A stretch of DNA of 64,000 bases from JAIVGV01 sp036389335 (GCA_036389335.1 DASVQC010000008.1:61331-125330), one strand, 5' to 3'; counted from the first letter of the stretch, positions 24,992-34,699 are shown. The notes: generated by a model not told the origin, from the sequence alone. Numbers and translations: made by a program.

Positions 24992-27900
24992 ATGAGACAG
25001 CACGCAGAGTTTGCACGCCGCCTTGTCATCCTCGCGCTCGTCTTCTGCGCCGGCCTCTGCGCCGCGCGCGCGCAGGAGACCACCGGCACGATCAACGGCA
25101 CCGTCACCGACAGCACCGGCGCGGCGGTGAAGGGAGCGACCGTGACGCTCACCGATCAGGAGAAGAAGGTGGTGGTGCGGACGGTCACGACGGGCGACGA
25201 GGGCGAGTACTCCGTCCCGAACCTGCCCGTGGCGGTCTACACGATCACGGTCGAGGCGGCGAACTTCAAGAAGTCCGTCCAGACGAACATCAAGCTCGAC
25301 GTGAACGCGCGCCGCTCGGTGGACGTGACGGTGGAGGCGGGCAACATCTCCGAGGTGGTGACGGTCGAGGCCGACCCGGTGACGGTCGAGCTGACCTCGC
25401 CCCAGTCCTCCACGCTCATCAGCGGCGATCAGGTGCGCGAGCTGTCGATCAACAACCGCAACTTCGTCCAGCTCGTCACGCTCGCGCCCGGCGTCACCAA
25501 CGATCTCGACGATCTGGTCTTCACCGGGACGAACAACCCGGAGACGCAGGTGGTCAACCGCACGCTCATCTCGGTCAACGGCGCGCGGAGCACGCAGAAC
25601 ACCTTCACGGTTGACGGCGCGGACGTCACCGACCGCGGCACGAACCTCACCATCCAGGCCTACCCGAGCGTCGACTCCATCGGCGAGTTCAAGGTCTTGC
25701 GCAGCCTCTACCCCGCCGAGTCGGGGCGCAGCGGCGGCGGGCAGATCAACGTCGTCACCCGCTCGGGCGGCGACGAGTTCCACGGCAGCGCCTTCGAGTT
25801 CATCCGCAACGAGGCGTTCAACGCCAACGACTTCCAGACCAACCGCACGCCGGCGCTGCGCGCCTCGCTCGGCGTCGACGACAACGGCAAGATCAAGCGC
25901 CGCCCGTTCCGCTACAACAACTACGGCTTCACGGTCGGCGGCCCCGTCTACTTCTTCAACTTCGGCGAGGGATCGAACGGCGTCGGGAGGAAGTTGGCGC
26001 GCACCTTCTTCTTCTTCTCCGAGGAGCAGCGCCGCGACACGCGCTACCCGACCATCTCCACCACCGCCGCCTCGACCGCCGCGCCGAACGCTTTGATGAA
26101 GCAGGGCGTCTTCCCCGTCGACGTCTGCCTGCGCGCGACCAGCTCGACCACCTGCGCCGACGTGCTGCCCGCCGGCACGCCGCTCAGCAGCCGCGTGCCC
26201 GTGAGCAACGTCGCGCAGCAGTACGTCAACCGCATCTGGAACAACGTCCCGAACCCGACCAACCCGGCGACCCTCGCGCTCGACTTCCCGGCCCTGAACG
26301 TGGCGAAGTTCCGTCAGGAGATCGTCAAGATCGACCACACGTTCACGAACAGCCTGAGCGCCTTCTACCGCTTCGAGAACGACAAAATCCCGACGCTCGA
26401 CGCCGACGGCTCCATCGGCACCCGCTCCAACCTCCCGTTCGTCAACCGCATGGAGTCCAACTCGCCCGGCAAGACGCACACCGCCCAGGCCACCTACGCC
26501 GTCAACCCGAACATGATCTTCGAGGGGCGCTACGCCTACGGCTGGGGCGCGATCTTCACGAAGACGCTCGGGCTGCTCGCCAAGGACGTCTCGCCCATCG
26601 GCGTCAACCTGCCCTACGAGAGCGTCCGCGACGTGGTGCCCATCGTGAGCATCGCCGGCTTCGCCTCGCTGACCGGCTTCAGCAACTACGACAACTTCTC
26701 CTGGAAGCAGAACTTCAGCAGCAGCCTGACGTGGATCCGCGGCGGGCACACCATGAAGTACGGCGGCATCTTCTCGCTCTACCGCAAGAACGAGAACGCG
26801 CTCTCGGGCACGAACCAGGGCTCCTTCAGCGCCTTCAACAACACCATCCCGTCGATCACGGGCGCGAGCGTGCGCGCGCCGGGGGTCGCCAACACGGCGG
26901 TCAACAACCTCTACCAGTCGTGGGCGAACTTCCTGCAAGGCAACAACGTCACCTTCACGCAGTCGAAGCTCGACCTGACCGCCGATCTCCGCCAGAAGAA
27001 CCTCGAATGGTTCGCGCAGGACGAGTGGCGCGCGCGCCGCAACCTGACCATCTCTTACGGCGTGCGCTACTCTTACTTCGGCCCCGCCTACGACCGGAAC
27101 GGGCAGCTCTCGAACTTCGTCCCGTCGCTCTGGGACCCGTCGCAGGCCCCGCAGGTGACGGGCGCGGGCAACCGCGTCGTCGGCACGGGCAACTTCTGCA
27201 ACGGGCTGGTCATCAACGCGCAGAACTACACCAAGGGCCCGGCGGCCTTCAACTGCACGCCGCTCGCCTCGCCGTGGGGCAAGTACGTCTACCAAGCCTC
27301 GAAGCACGACTTCGCCCCGCGCATCGGCGTCGCCTGGGACCCCTTCGGGAAGGGGACGACCTCGATCCGCACCGGCTACGGCATCTACCACGAGCAGATT
27401 CCGGTGAGCACCGTCGAGCTGCTGGCGAACAACCCGCCCTACCAGGAGACGACCACCGTCCTGAACACGACCCTCGACCAGCCGATCCCCGCCGGGCAGC
27501 CGATCTCCGTGGTCGCGCCGCTCACGCCGCAGTCCATCACGCGCAGCATCCAGGCCGACTTGGACACGCCCTACATGCAGCAGTGGTCTCTGGACGTGCA
27601 GCACCAGTTCGGCAGCAAGACCGTGATGACCGTCGGCTACTACGGCTCGAAGGGCACGCACCTCATCGGCTTCACCGAGTACAACGATCTGCCGCTCGGC
27701 AAAGCCATCACGACGCAGTGCGCGACCGGCGCGAACACGCTGCAAACGCCCGGCGCGGCGACCGTCCTCTGCATGACGCCCGGCACCGCGCTCACGGCGA
27801 CCCCGGCGATCTTCGATCAGATTCGACCCTTCCGGGGCTACCGCTCGCTCAACATTTTGGAGAGCCGCTACAACTCGAACTACCACAGCCTGCAGTTCTC

Positions 27901-28612
27901 GGCGCAGCACCGCTTCACCGGCGCGTCGCAGGTGAACGTGGCCTACACGTGGTCGAAGAACCTGACCGACAACCAGTCGTCTTCGGTCAACGCCGCCCCG
28001 CAGGACATTAACAACATCCGCGCCGAGTACGGCAGGGCGCTGCTCGACCGCCGCCACGTCCTGAACGTCAACTACATCTACGAGCTGCCGTTCTACAGCA
28101 AGCAGGAAGGCTTCGCCGGGAAGGTGCTCGGCGGGTGGCAGCTCTCCGGCATCGCCAGCTACTACACGGGGCTGCCCTTCACGGTCAGCTACGCCACCTA
28201 CGACCCCTCCGGCATCGGCTACATCCCGGCGGCGGTGGCGGGCGGCAGGCCGAGCCTCACGTGCGACCCGAACGAGAACGCGCCGCACACCATCGACCAG
28301 TGGTTCAACGCGGGCTGCTTCACGCCGCAGACCGCCGCGGGCGCGACGGGCATCGCGAACGTCGCCGGCAACGCGCCCAGAGGCGCGGTCGACGGCCCCC
28401 CGACGACGCGCTTCGACCTGACGCTGACGAAGAACGTCCGCTTCGGCGAAAACGTCAGGGTGCAGTTGCGCGCCGAGGCCTTCAACGCGCTCAACCACAC
28501 CAACTTCCGCGGCCTCAGCACGAGTCGCGCGCTCACCAACACGACCTTCGGTCAGGTGACGAGCTTCCGCGACCCGCGCGTCATGCAGTTCGGCGCGAAG
28601 TTCTACTTCTAA
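24992..28612 (+). CDS. TonB-dependent receptor, Oar-like
   Basis: A 1206-residue outer-membrane receptor with the same architecture as its neighbour: signal peptide (ending AARAQ at ~27), carboxypeptidase-regulatory domain (INGTVTDSTGAAVKGATVTL), plug (FTVDGADVTDRG) and barrel ending FYF. The ATG at 24992 has AAAAAGGA nine bases upstream; an ATG at 24983 sits too close to that site. The barrel regions have diverged from the 19316 receptor, so the two are probably different-substrate paralogues. Upstream is the D-aminoacylase gene and downstream is nagA. A strong hairpin at 28634 ends the unit. Confidence 0.92.
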   Translation: MRQHAEFARRLVILALVFCAGLCAARAQETTGTINGTVTDSTGAAVKGATVTLTDQEKKVVVRTVTTGDEGEYSVPNLPVAVYTITVEAANFKKSVQTNIKLDVNARRSVDVTVEAGNISEVVTVEADPVTVELTSPQSSTLISGDQVRELSINNRNFVQLVTLAPGVTNDLDDLVFTGTNNPETQVVNRTLISVNGARSTQNTFTVDGADVTDRGTNLTIQAYPSVDSIGEFKVLRSLYPAESGRSGGGQINVVTRSGGDEFHGSAFEFIRNEAFNANDFQTNRTPALRASLGVDDNGKIKRRPFRYNNYGFTVGGPVYFFNFGEGSNGVGRKLARTFFFFSEEQRRDTRYPTISTTAASTAAPNALMKQGVFPVDVCLRATSSTTCADVLPAGTPLSSRVPVSNVAQQYVNRIWNNVPNPTNPATLALDFPALNVAKFRQEIVKIDHTFTNSLSAFYRFENDKIPTLDADGSIGTRSNLPFVNRMESNSPGKTHTAQATYAVNPNMIFEGRYAYGWGAIFTKTLGLLAKDVSPIGVNLPYESVRDVVPIVSIAGFASLTGFSNYDNFSWKQNFSSSLTWIRGGHTMKYGGIFSLYRKNENALSGTNQGSFSAFNNTIPSITGASVRAPGVANTAVNNLYQSWANFLQGNNVTFTQSKLDLTADLRQKNLEWFAQDEWRARRNLTISYGVRYSYFGPAYDRNGQLSNFVPSLWDPSQAPQVTGAGNRVVGTGNFCNGLVINAQNYTKGPAAFNCTPLASPWGKYVYQASKHDFAPRIGVAWDPFGKGTTSIRTGYGIYHEQIPVSTVELLANNPPYQETTTVLNTTLDQPIPAGQPISVVAPLTPQSITRSIQADLDTPYMQQWSLDVQHQFGSKTVMTVGYYGSKGTHLIGFTEYNDLPLGKAITTQCATGANTLQTPGAATVLCMTPGTALTATPAIFDQIRPFRGYRSLNILESRYNSNYHSLQFSAQHRFTGASQVNVAYTWSKNLTDNQSSSVNAAPQDINNIRAEYGRALLDRRHVLNVNYIYELPFYSKQEGFAGKVLGGWQLSGIASYYTGLPFTVSYATYDPSGIGYIPAAVAGGRPSLTCDPNENAPHTIDQWFNAGCFTPQTAAGATGIANVAGNAPRGAVDGPPTTRFDLTLTKNVRFGENVRVQLRAEAFNALNHTNFRGLSTSRALTNTTFGQVTSFRDPRVMQFGAKFYF

Positions 28613-28633
28613 GCCGCCGCGCCGCCCGAACCA

Positions 28634-28679
28634 CGTCTGCCCGCGCGCGCTCCGTGAAAGGGGCGCGCGCGGGCAGACG
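28634..28679. terminator. 17-bp perfect GC-rich hairpin after the TonB receptor
   Basis: Arms 28634-28650 (CGTCTGCCCGCGCGCGC) and 28663-28679 are exact reverse complements around a 12-base loop. It lies 21 bases past the receptor stop. No U-run follows, so it may stabilise mRNA or need Rho rather than being a classic intrinsic terminator. Confidence 0.6.
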
Positions 28680-28714
28680 CGCATTCGGCCCGCGCGCGCG
28701 AACGGGGGACAGAG

Positions 28715-29980
28715 ATGACGACGGGCGGGCGAGACGAGACGGCCGCGGCGGGCGAGTCCACTCCCGGCGGCGCGCTGCTGCTGCGCGGCGCGCGCGTCGT
28801 GTTGCCCGGCGGCGTCGCCGACGACGCCGCGATCCTCGTCGAGGGCGGGCGCATCGCGCGCGTCTGGCACGGGCGTCAACCGGAAGCGCACGCGCCGCAC
28901 GCCCGCGACATCGATCTGCGCGGCGCGACCCTCTACCCCGGCTTCATCGACGTGCACATCCACGGCGCGGTCGGCGTCGACGCGCTCGCGGCTTCGGCGG
29001 AAGATTTGCGCCGCCTCGCGCGCTTCCTCGTCTCGCGCGGCGTCACCGCGTGGCTCCCCACGCTCGTCCCCGCGCCCGCCGCGGATTACCGGCGCGCCGC
29101 CGACGCGATCTCGTCTCTCATGCGCGGGCAGCGCGAAGAGGCGGCGACGGGGCGCGGCGCGCACCGGCCCCCGGCGGCGCGCGCTCTCGGCGTCCACTAC
29201 GAAGGCCCCTTCGTCAACTCGGCGCAGTGCGGCGCGCTCCGCACGCGCTACTTCCGCACCTACGCGGGCGCTTCGAGCCTCGAAGGGCTGGCCGCGCCCG
29301 AAGACCCGCGTGCCGTCCGCATGATGACGGTCGCGCCCGAGATCGAAGGGGGCGTCGCGCTCGTCGGCGAACTCGCCGGGCGCGGCTGGATCGTCTCGCT
29401 CGGCCACACGCGCGCCGAGCCCTCCGTGCTCGACGCGGCGCGCGCGGCGGGCGCGCGCCACATGACACACTTCTTCAACGCCATGTCGCCGCTCCACCAC
29501 CGCGCGCCAGGGGCCGTCGGCTGGGGCCTGCTCGCCGACGACGTGACCTGCGACATCATCGCCGACGGCATCCACTGCGACCCCGCCGCGCTCCGCATAG
29601 CACTCCGCTGCAAGGGCGCGGATCGCCTCGCGCTCATCAGCGACGCCGTGCTGCCCGCGGGACTCGGCGACGGCGGCTACGAGGTCTGGGGCGAGACGAT
29701 CAGCGTCTCGGGCGGGCGCACGCAGAACGCGCGCGGCTCGATAGCCGGCTCCGTCATCACCTCGCTCGACGCCGCCCGCACGATGCTCTCGCTCGGCGCG
29801 CGCCCCGAAGAGGTCGCGCGCATGGCCTCGCTCACGCCCGCGCGACTACTCGGGATCGACGACGAATGCGGATCGATTGAGGAAGGGAAGCGCGCCGACT
29901 TGGTCGCCGTCGACGACGGCGGCGGTCGCGTCCGCCTGACGCTCGTCGGCGGTCGCGTGGCGTTCGATGCGGAGAATTGA
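28715..29980 (+). CDS. nagA: N-acetylglucosamine-6-phosphate deacetylase
   Basis: A 421-residue cytoplasmic amidohydrolase that converts GlcNAc-6-phosphate to glucosamine-6-phosphate and acetate, the step after MurQ. The metal-binding His81-x-His83 is in FIDVHIHG. The other family sites are GVHYEGPFVN (catalytic-site Glu), SLGHTRAE, THFFNAMSPLHHR and Asp310 in ALISDAVLPAG. Length matches the family apart from an N-terminal extension of about 20 residues. It completes the amino-sugar pathway begun at 6.3 kb. No nagB is in the window. Confidence 0.94.
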   Translation: MTTGGRDETAAAGESTPGGALLLRGARVVLPGGVADDAAILVEGGRIARVWHGRQPEAHAPHARDIDLRGATLYPGFIDVHIHGAVGVDALAASAEDLRRLARFLVSRGVTAWLPTLVPAPAADYRRAADAISSLMRGQREEAATGRGAHRPPAARALGVHYEGPFVNSAQCGALRTRYFRTYAGASSLEGLAAPEDPRAVRMMTVAPEIEGGVALVGELAGRGWIVSLGHTRAEPSVLDAARAAGARHMTHFFNAMSPLHHRAPGAVGWGLLADDVTCDIIADGIHCDPAALRIALRCKGADRLALISDAVLPAGLGDGGYEVWGETISVSGGRTQNARGSIAGSVITSLDAARTMLSLGARPEEVARMASLTPARLLGIDDECGSIEEGKRADLVAVDDGGGRVRLTLVGGRVAFDAEN

Positions 29981-30146
29981 AATGAGGGATGAGGGATGAG
30001 GGATGAGGGATGAAGTTGAAGAGGACGCGGGAAGTGGGAGACGCGGGGGCGCGGGGAAAGATAAGGATTAGGTACAGAGGTTTTCATCCCCGCATCTCCG
30101 CGTCTCCTCTCGTTTCATCCCTCATCCCTCATCCCTCATCCCTTCC
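29981..30146. repeat. Nested intergenic hairpin, (GATGAGG)n type, overlapping the glcF stop
   Basis: The left arm 29981-30014 is four to five copies of GATGAGG. The right arm 30113-30146 is the complement CATCCCT repeated. Between them, a second pair of words (GACGCGG.../...CCGCGTCTCC) forms an inner stem. The right arm overlaps the 3' end of glcF, whose last codons and stop are repeat sequence. Confidence 0.8.
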
Positions 30147-31543
30147 TTCGCGCTGTCATAAAACCCCGCGCGCCGGTACGACTCGTCCAGCAATTCGACG
30201 GGGTGGCAGACGCGCAGCCGAAGCCCCGCGAGCCGCGCGCCCGCCGCGATCTGCATGTGACAGCCCGCGTTGCCCGTCGCCAGCAGCGTCGCGCCCGACT
30301 CCCCGACGCGCCTGAGCTTCTCCGCCAGCACGCGCGACGACAACTCCCTTTCGAGCAGGTTGTAAACGCCCGCGCCGCCGCAGCAAACGTCCGCGCCTTC
30401 GAGCGCGGCGAAGCGCAGCGCGGGGATCGCGCCGAGCATCCGCAAGGGCTCTTCCGCCGCGCGCTGCCCGTGCAGCAGGTGGCAGGAGGCGTCGTACGTC
30501 GTCAACTCCTCGTCGAGCGGCGCACCCCTGCGCGCGCCCTCCGCCGGCAACTGCTGGCTCACGTCGCGCACGCGCGCGGCGAAGTCGCGCGCCCGCCCGG
30601 CGAACTCCGCGTCGTCCGACAGCAGGTGTCCGTAACTCCTGAGCATCGCCCCGCACCCGCCCGCGTTCGTCACGACCGGAACCCGATCAGCCGACTCGAA
30701 CGCCCCGACGTTGCGCCGCGCGAGCGTGCGCGCGCCTTCCATGTCGCCCGCGTGCGCGTGCAGCGCGCCGCAGCAGACCTGACCCGCCGGCGCGGAGACC
30801 TCGCAGCCCTGCGCCCCTAACACGCGCGCGGTCGCGCGGTTGACGCGCGCGAACAGCCCCTCGGTCACGCAGCCCGTGAAGAGTTGCGCGGCGCGCCCCG
30901 CCCCCGCGCCGCCCTCGCCGACACCGGCCTCACCGCCGGCGGCAGAGCGCGCCGCGCGCTGTTCATCCGCTGCCGGTTCGTTCGGCGCAGCGCCGCGCGC
31001 CCCGTGAGCGTCGCCGAGATTAACCGGCGCGGACGAGTCGAGCAGCGCGAGCGCGAGTTCGAGTCGCGGCGAGAGGAGCCGCGGCACGCGCGACTTGACG
31101 AGCAGGCGCGCGAGCTTCGCGTCGCGGAAGAGGCGCGCGGCGGCGAAGGCGAGCCGCAGGCGCGCGGGGCGCGGCCAGACGTGGCGCAGGGCGAAGTTGA
31201 GAAGCCTGCCCGTGTGGCCGCGCCGCTCGCCGCCCGCGCGAATGTCTGCGCGCGCGGCTTCGAGGAGCACGCCGTACTCGACGCCCGCCGGGCACGCGCT
31301 CTCGCACGCGCGGCAGCCGAGGCAGCGGTCGATGTGTCGCTCAAAAATCGGAGAGGCGACGCTGATCCGCCCCTCCTCCGCCGCGCGCATCAGGTAGAGA
31401 CGCCCGCGCGGGCTGTCGTTCTCGTCGCCCGTGTGGACATAGGTCGGGCAGGCTTCGAGGCACAACCCGCAGTGGACGCACGCGAGCAGCTTCGCCTCTT
31501 CGCGGGCGAGCGCCGGGGCCGTCGTTTGAGATTCTGACTCCAT
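30122..31543 (-). CDS. glcF: Glycolate oxidase iron-sulfur subunit
   Basis: A 473-residue electron-transfer subunit of glycolate (2-hydroxyacid) oxidase. Two 4Fe-4S ferredoxin-like clusters are encoded near the N-terminus: C22-x2-C25-x2-C28-x3-C32 (CVHCGLCLEACP) and CLGCRACESACP. Two cysteine-rich CCG domains follow (FTGCVTEGLF...GGCGAM and ASCHLLHG...CCGGAG). An Ala/Gly-rich linker of about 30 residues separates the halves. The ATG at 31543 is chosen because upstream residues are unlike the family. The final codons ATG-AGG-GAT-GAG-GGA-TGA are part of the hairpin repeat. It follows the GlcD-GlcE gene on the same strand, with a repeat element between. Confidence 0.92.
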   Translation of the reverse strand: MESESQTTAPALAREEAKLLACVHCGLCLEACPTYVHTGDENDSPRGRLYLMRAAEEGRISVASPIFERHIDRCLGCRACESACPAGVEYGVLLEAARADIRAGGERRGHTGRLLNFALRHVWPRPARLRLAFAAARLFRDAKLARLLVKSRVPRLLSPRLELALALLDSSAPVNLGDAHGARGAAPNEPAADEQRAARSAAGGEAGVGEGGAGAGRAAQLFTGCVTEGLFARVNRATARVLGAQGCEVSAPAGQVCCGALHAHAGDMEGARTLARRNVGAFESADRVPVVTNAGGCGAMLRSYGHLLSDDAEFAGRARDFAARVRDVSQQLPAEGARRGAPLDEELTTYDASCHLLHGQRAAEEPLRMLGAIPALRFAALEGADVCCGGAGVYNLLERELSSRVLAEKLRRVGESGATLLATGNAGCHMQIAAGARLAGLRLRVCHPVELLDESYRRAGFYDSAKEGMRDEG

Positions 31544-31647
31544 CGAAAAAAGATGAAGCGCGACACGCGCTGCTATCAAAAGCCGAACGCTCAACCGAAC
31601 AGCGGGACGATCCGCGCGCGACTATTCAGTGTCGTCCTGATCTAATC

Positions 31648-31751
31648 TCTACTCTGTGCCCCCTCCGTGCCCTCTGTGACTCCGTGGTGAGTGCTTCTGA
31701 TCCTTAACTCACCACGGAGGCACGGAGAACACGGAGGACGCACAGAGGAAA
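31648..31751. repeat. Intergenic hairpin, CACGGAGGCACGGAG type
   Basis: The core arms 31680-31692 and 31707-31719 are exact complements (CTCCGTGGTGAGT / ACTCACCACGGAG) around a 14-base loop. Outer arms continue with CTCTGTGCCCCCTCCGTG and CACGGAGGACGCACAGAG. It lies between glcDE and glcF and is closely related to the element at 42168-42263. Confidence 0.8.
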
Positions 31752-31777
31752 GCGGGAACCGGAACAGTACTAACTAT

Positions 31778-34699
31778 TCACGCGAGGAACCGGCGCGGCA
31801 GCAGCCCGCGCGGGTCGAGCCTCTGTTTGACGCGCCGCATCAGCGCGGCGCGTTCGCCGCCCACGCCCCAACGGTCGAAGCCCGAGCGTTCCATCGCGGC
31901 GCGCGACTCGCCCGCGACGCTTTCGACGACGACCGATCCCCCCGCGTCGCCAAGCTCTGCGCGCAGACGCGCGAGTGCCTCGACGCACCCCGCGGGACTG
32001 TCGATCCGGTTCAGGCGGGCGCGCGCTCGCCCCGCGGCGACGTTCGCGCCCCAAGCGTCGAGCGCGGCGGAAGCCCCGAGCAGCTCTTCGAGGCGGCGTA
32101 GCGCGCCGGGCAGCCGCGTCGGCAGAGCGTTGATCTTCAGCCCGACGAGGTGCGACTCGTCTTGCGTCGGCCCGCCGCCCTCGGCCCAGAGCCGTGCGTC
32201 GTCCGCGACGACCTCGGCCCCCGCGGGCGCGTGGCCCTCCCCGAACAGATCGAGCGCCCGCGCGACTTGCGATTCGACGGCCCGCGCCGAACCTGCGAAG
32301 CGCGCGAGCATCCCGAAGCGCGGGGGGCGCTCGGCGCGAGGCTCGCGCGACGCGCGGCCCGCGCGCACGTCGAGCGCGACGGGCAGGAGCCCGCCGCGGA
32401 TGATTTTACCCGCCGCGGCGAAAGCGGCATCGACGCTCTCCGAGTTGGCGCGCACGGTCGCCTCGCGCTCGGGCCGTGGCCGGAGCTTGAAGTTGATCTC
32501 GGTGATGAGGCCGAGCGTGCCGAAGCTCCCGGTAAAGAGTTTCGAGAGATCGTAGCCCGCGACGTTTTTGACGACGCGCCCCCCGACTCTGATCACGCGC
32601 CCGTCCGCCAGCACGACCGTCATGCCGAGCACGAACGCGCGCGCCGTCCCGTAAGCGAAGCCGTGCGCGCCCGCCGCGTTCGTCGCCACGACGCCGCCCA
32701 GCGTCGCCCTCTCTGCGCCCGGCGGATCGAGCGGCAGCCACTGGCCCGCGCGCGCCAGCCCGTCATTCAACACCGACAACGGCACGCCGGCCTCGACGGA
32801 GACGACGAGGTCTGCGGGCGAGTGTTCGACGACGCGCGAGAGGCGACGGGTCGAGACGAAGACGCGACCGCGGGCGTCAGTCTCGTCGACCCCGATCCAA
32901 CTCCCCGCGCCTACGGGGACGACCGGCACGCCCTCGCGCGCCGCGGCGCGAAGCACCTCCGCCGCTTCGTCGGTCGAGGCGGGCGAGACGACGAGCGCGC
33001 CGCCCCGCGACTCGTCCTCCGCGGTCTCCGCGAGCGGTCGAAACAAGTCTTTAACGTCGTCGGAGATCGCGCGCCGACGGCGGGGCGGCGGCGCGGCTGC
33101 CTCGTCGGACGCAGCCGCGCGGGCTTCGTCAATCACGGCGGCGCGCGGGCCGGCGGCGGCCATTTCGGGCACGACGAAAGTCGCCGCTGTGACGGCAGCA
33201 CTCTCGACCTCGTCAGCGGCTTCTTCGCGTGCGGCGCGCGCATCGCCGCGAGCGCCGTCTCCGACGCCGGGGCTGCCGTTGCCGCGCGACGCCGCGACGC
33301 GTGCCTCGCCGCAGCCGCGCGGGGCGGGGATGATCTTGCCGGGGTTGCACAGGCCCGAAGGGTCGAAAGCCGCGCGCACGTCGAGCATCGCGCCCATGTC
33401 GTCCGCGGAGAAGAGCAGAGGCATGTACTTGCTCTTGTCGAGCCCGACGCCGTGCTCGCCCGTCAGCGTGCCGCCCGCGCGGACGCACGTCTCGACGATC
33501 TCGCGGTTGGCACACTCCACGCGACGCATCTCCTCGGCGTCGCGCCGGTCGAAGCAGAGGATCGGGTGCAGGTTTCCGTCGCCCGCGTGGAAGACGTTGG
33601 CGAGGATCAGCCCGTACTTCGCGCTGATGCGGTAAGTCTCGGCCAACACTTCGGGCAGGCGCGAGCGCGGCACGACCGCGTCCTGCAACATCATGTCGGG
33701 CGCGAGCCGCCCCATCGCGCCGAAAGCCCCCTTGCGCGCCGCCCACAACCTCTTTCGCTCGCGCTCGTCAGCCGCGCGCCGCACGCCGCGCGCGCCGTTT
33801 CTCAGGCAGATGTCCTCGACCCGCCGCGCCTCTTCGTCGAGCCCCGCTTCGAGACCGTCGAGTTCGATGAGCAGCGCGGCTTGCGCGTCGAGCGGCAGGC
33901 CCGCGGCGAAGACGCTCGCCTCTACCGCGCAGATCGTCGCCCCGTCAACCATCTCAAGCGCGGCGGGGATCAGACCGGCGGCGATGATCGCGGAGACGGC
34001 GCGGCTCGCGTCGTCTATGTCCGCGAAGTCGGCGAGGAGCGTGCGCACCGACTGCGGCAGCGGCAGGAGTTTGACGGTCGCCTCCGTGGCGACGCCGAAC
34101 GTGCCCTCGGAGCCGACGAACGCGCCGAGCAGATCGTAGCCCGCCGCGTCGCCCGCGCCCCCCGCGCCGAGATCGACGACCGCGCCGTCCGACAGGACGA
34201 CGCGCGCGCCGACGACGTGATCGGTCGTCACGCCGTACTTGAGGCAGTGGATGCCGCCCGCGTTCTCCGCGATGTTGCCGCCCACGGTGCAGCTCGCGCC
34301 GCTCGAAGGATCGGGCGCGTAGTAGAGCCCGTGCGCCGCGACGGCGCGCGACAACTGCGCGTTGACCATGCCCGTCTGCACGACGGCGACGCGGTTCTCC
34401 ACGTCGAGCTTCAAGAGGCGGCGCATCCGCGCCATCTCGATGACGACGCCGTCGTTCACCGCCAGCGCGCCGCCCGACAAGCCCGTGCCAGCGCCGCGCG
34501 GCGCGAAGCTGACATTCGCGCGCGCCAGCTCGCCGACCACCGCCGCGACCTCTTCGGTCGATGCGGGGAAGACGACCACGCGCGGCGCGTGCCGGTGCTG
34601 CGGCAGCCCGTCGCACTCGTAGACGAGCAGCTCGTCGCGCCCGGCGAGGACGTTCTCGCGTCCCACTAGTGCACGTAAGGTTTCGACTAGCTGATCCAC
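31778..34699 (-). CDS. Glycolate oxidase GlcD-GlcE fusion (FAD-binding)
   Basis: A 973-residue fusion of two vanillyl-alcohol-oxidase-type flavoproteins. Residues ~1-465 are GlcD, with FAD-binding PRGAGTGLSGGALA, GGNIAENAGGIHCLKYG, the C-terminal HAGDGNLHPILCF and GEHGVGLDKSKYM. Residues ~465-560 are a low-complexity Ala/Arg/Glu linker. Residues ~560-973 are GlcE, with PVVPVGAGSWIG, GGVVATNAAGAHGFAYG and GRVVKNVAGYDLSKLFTGS. In E. coli these are separate genes. With GlcF they would oxidise glycolate or lactate to the 2-oxoacid. D-lactate released by MurQ is a conceivable substrate, but that is speculative. Confidence 0.92.
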   Translation of the reverse strand: MDQLVETLRALVGRENVLAGRDELLVYECDGLPQHRHAPRVVVFPASTEEVAAVVGELARANVSFAPRGAGTGLSGGALAVNDGVVIEMARMRRLLKLDVENRVAVVQTGMVNAQLSRAVAAHGLYYAPDPSSGASCTVGGNIAENAGGIHCLKYGVTTDHVVGARVVLSDGAVVDLGAGGAGDAAGYDLLGAFVGSEGTFGVATEATVKLLPLPQSVRTLLADFADIDDASRAVSAIIAAGLIPAALEMVDGATICAVEASVFAAGLPLDAQAALLIELDGLEAGLDEEARRVEDICLRNGARGVRRAADERERKRLWAARKGAFGAMGRLAPDMMLQDAVVPRSRLPEVLAETYRISAKYGLILANVFHAGDGNLHPILCFDRRDAEEMRRVECANREIVETCVRAGGTLTGEHGVGLDKSKYMPLLFSADDMGAMLDVRAAFDPSGLCNPGKIIPAPRGCGEARVAASRGNGSPGVGDGARGDARAAREEAADEVESAAVTAATFVVPEMAAAGPRAAVIDEARAAASDEAAAPPPRRRRAISDDVKDLFRPLAETAEDESRGGALVVSPASTDEAAEVLRAAAREGVPVVPVGAGSWIGVDETDARGRVFVSTRRLSRVVEHSPADLVVSVEAGVPLSVLNDGLARAGQWLPLDPPGAERATLGGVVATNAAGAHGFAYGTARAFVLGMTVVLADGRVIRVGGRVVKNVAGYDLSKLFTGSFGTLGLITEINFKLRPRPEREATVRANSESVDAAFAAAGKIIRGGLLPVALDVRAGRASREPRAERPPRFGMLARFAGSARAVESQVARALDLFGEGHAPAGAEVVADDARLWAEGGGPTQDESHLVGLKINALPTRLPGALRRLEELLGASAALDAWGANVAAGRARARLNRIDSPAGCVEALARLRAELGDAGGSVVVESVAGESRAAMERSGFDRWGVGGERAALMRRVKQRLDPRGLLPRRFLA

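Noticed and set aside
22913..29575. A 2220-codon open frame on the minus strand
   Set aside because: It runs antisense through two TonB receptors, the D-aminoacylase and nagA. Its product is Arg/Val/Asp/Gly-biased with no domain, as expected for the opposite strand of GC-rich genes.
29981..30146. Possible CRISPR array or minisatellite from repeated GATGAGG/CATCCCT words
   Set aside because: Units are only seven bases with no spacers, and the two blocks are mutual complements forming a hairpin. No cas gene is present.
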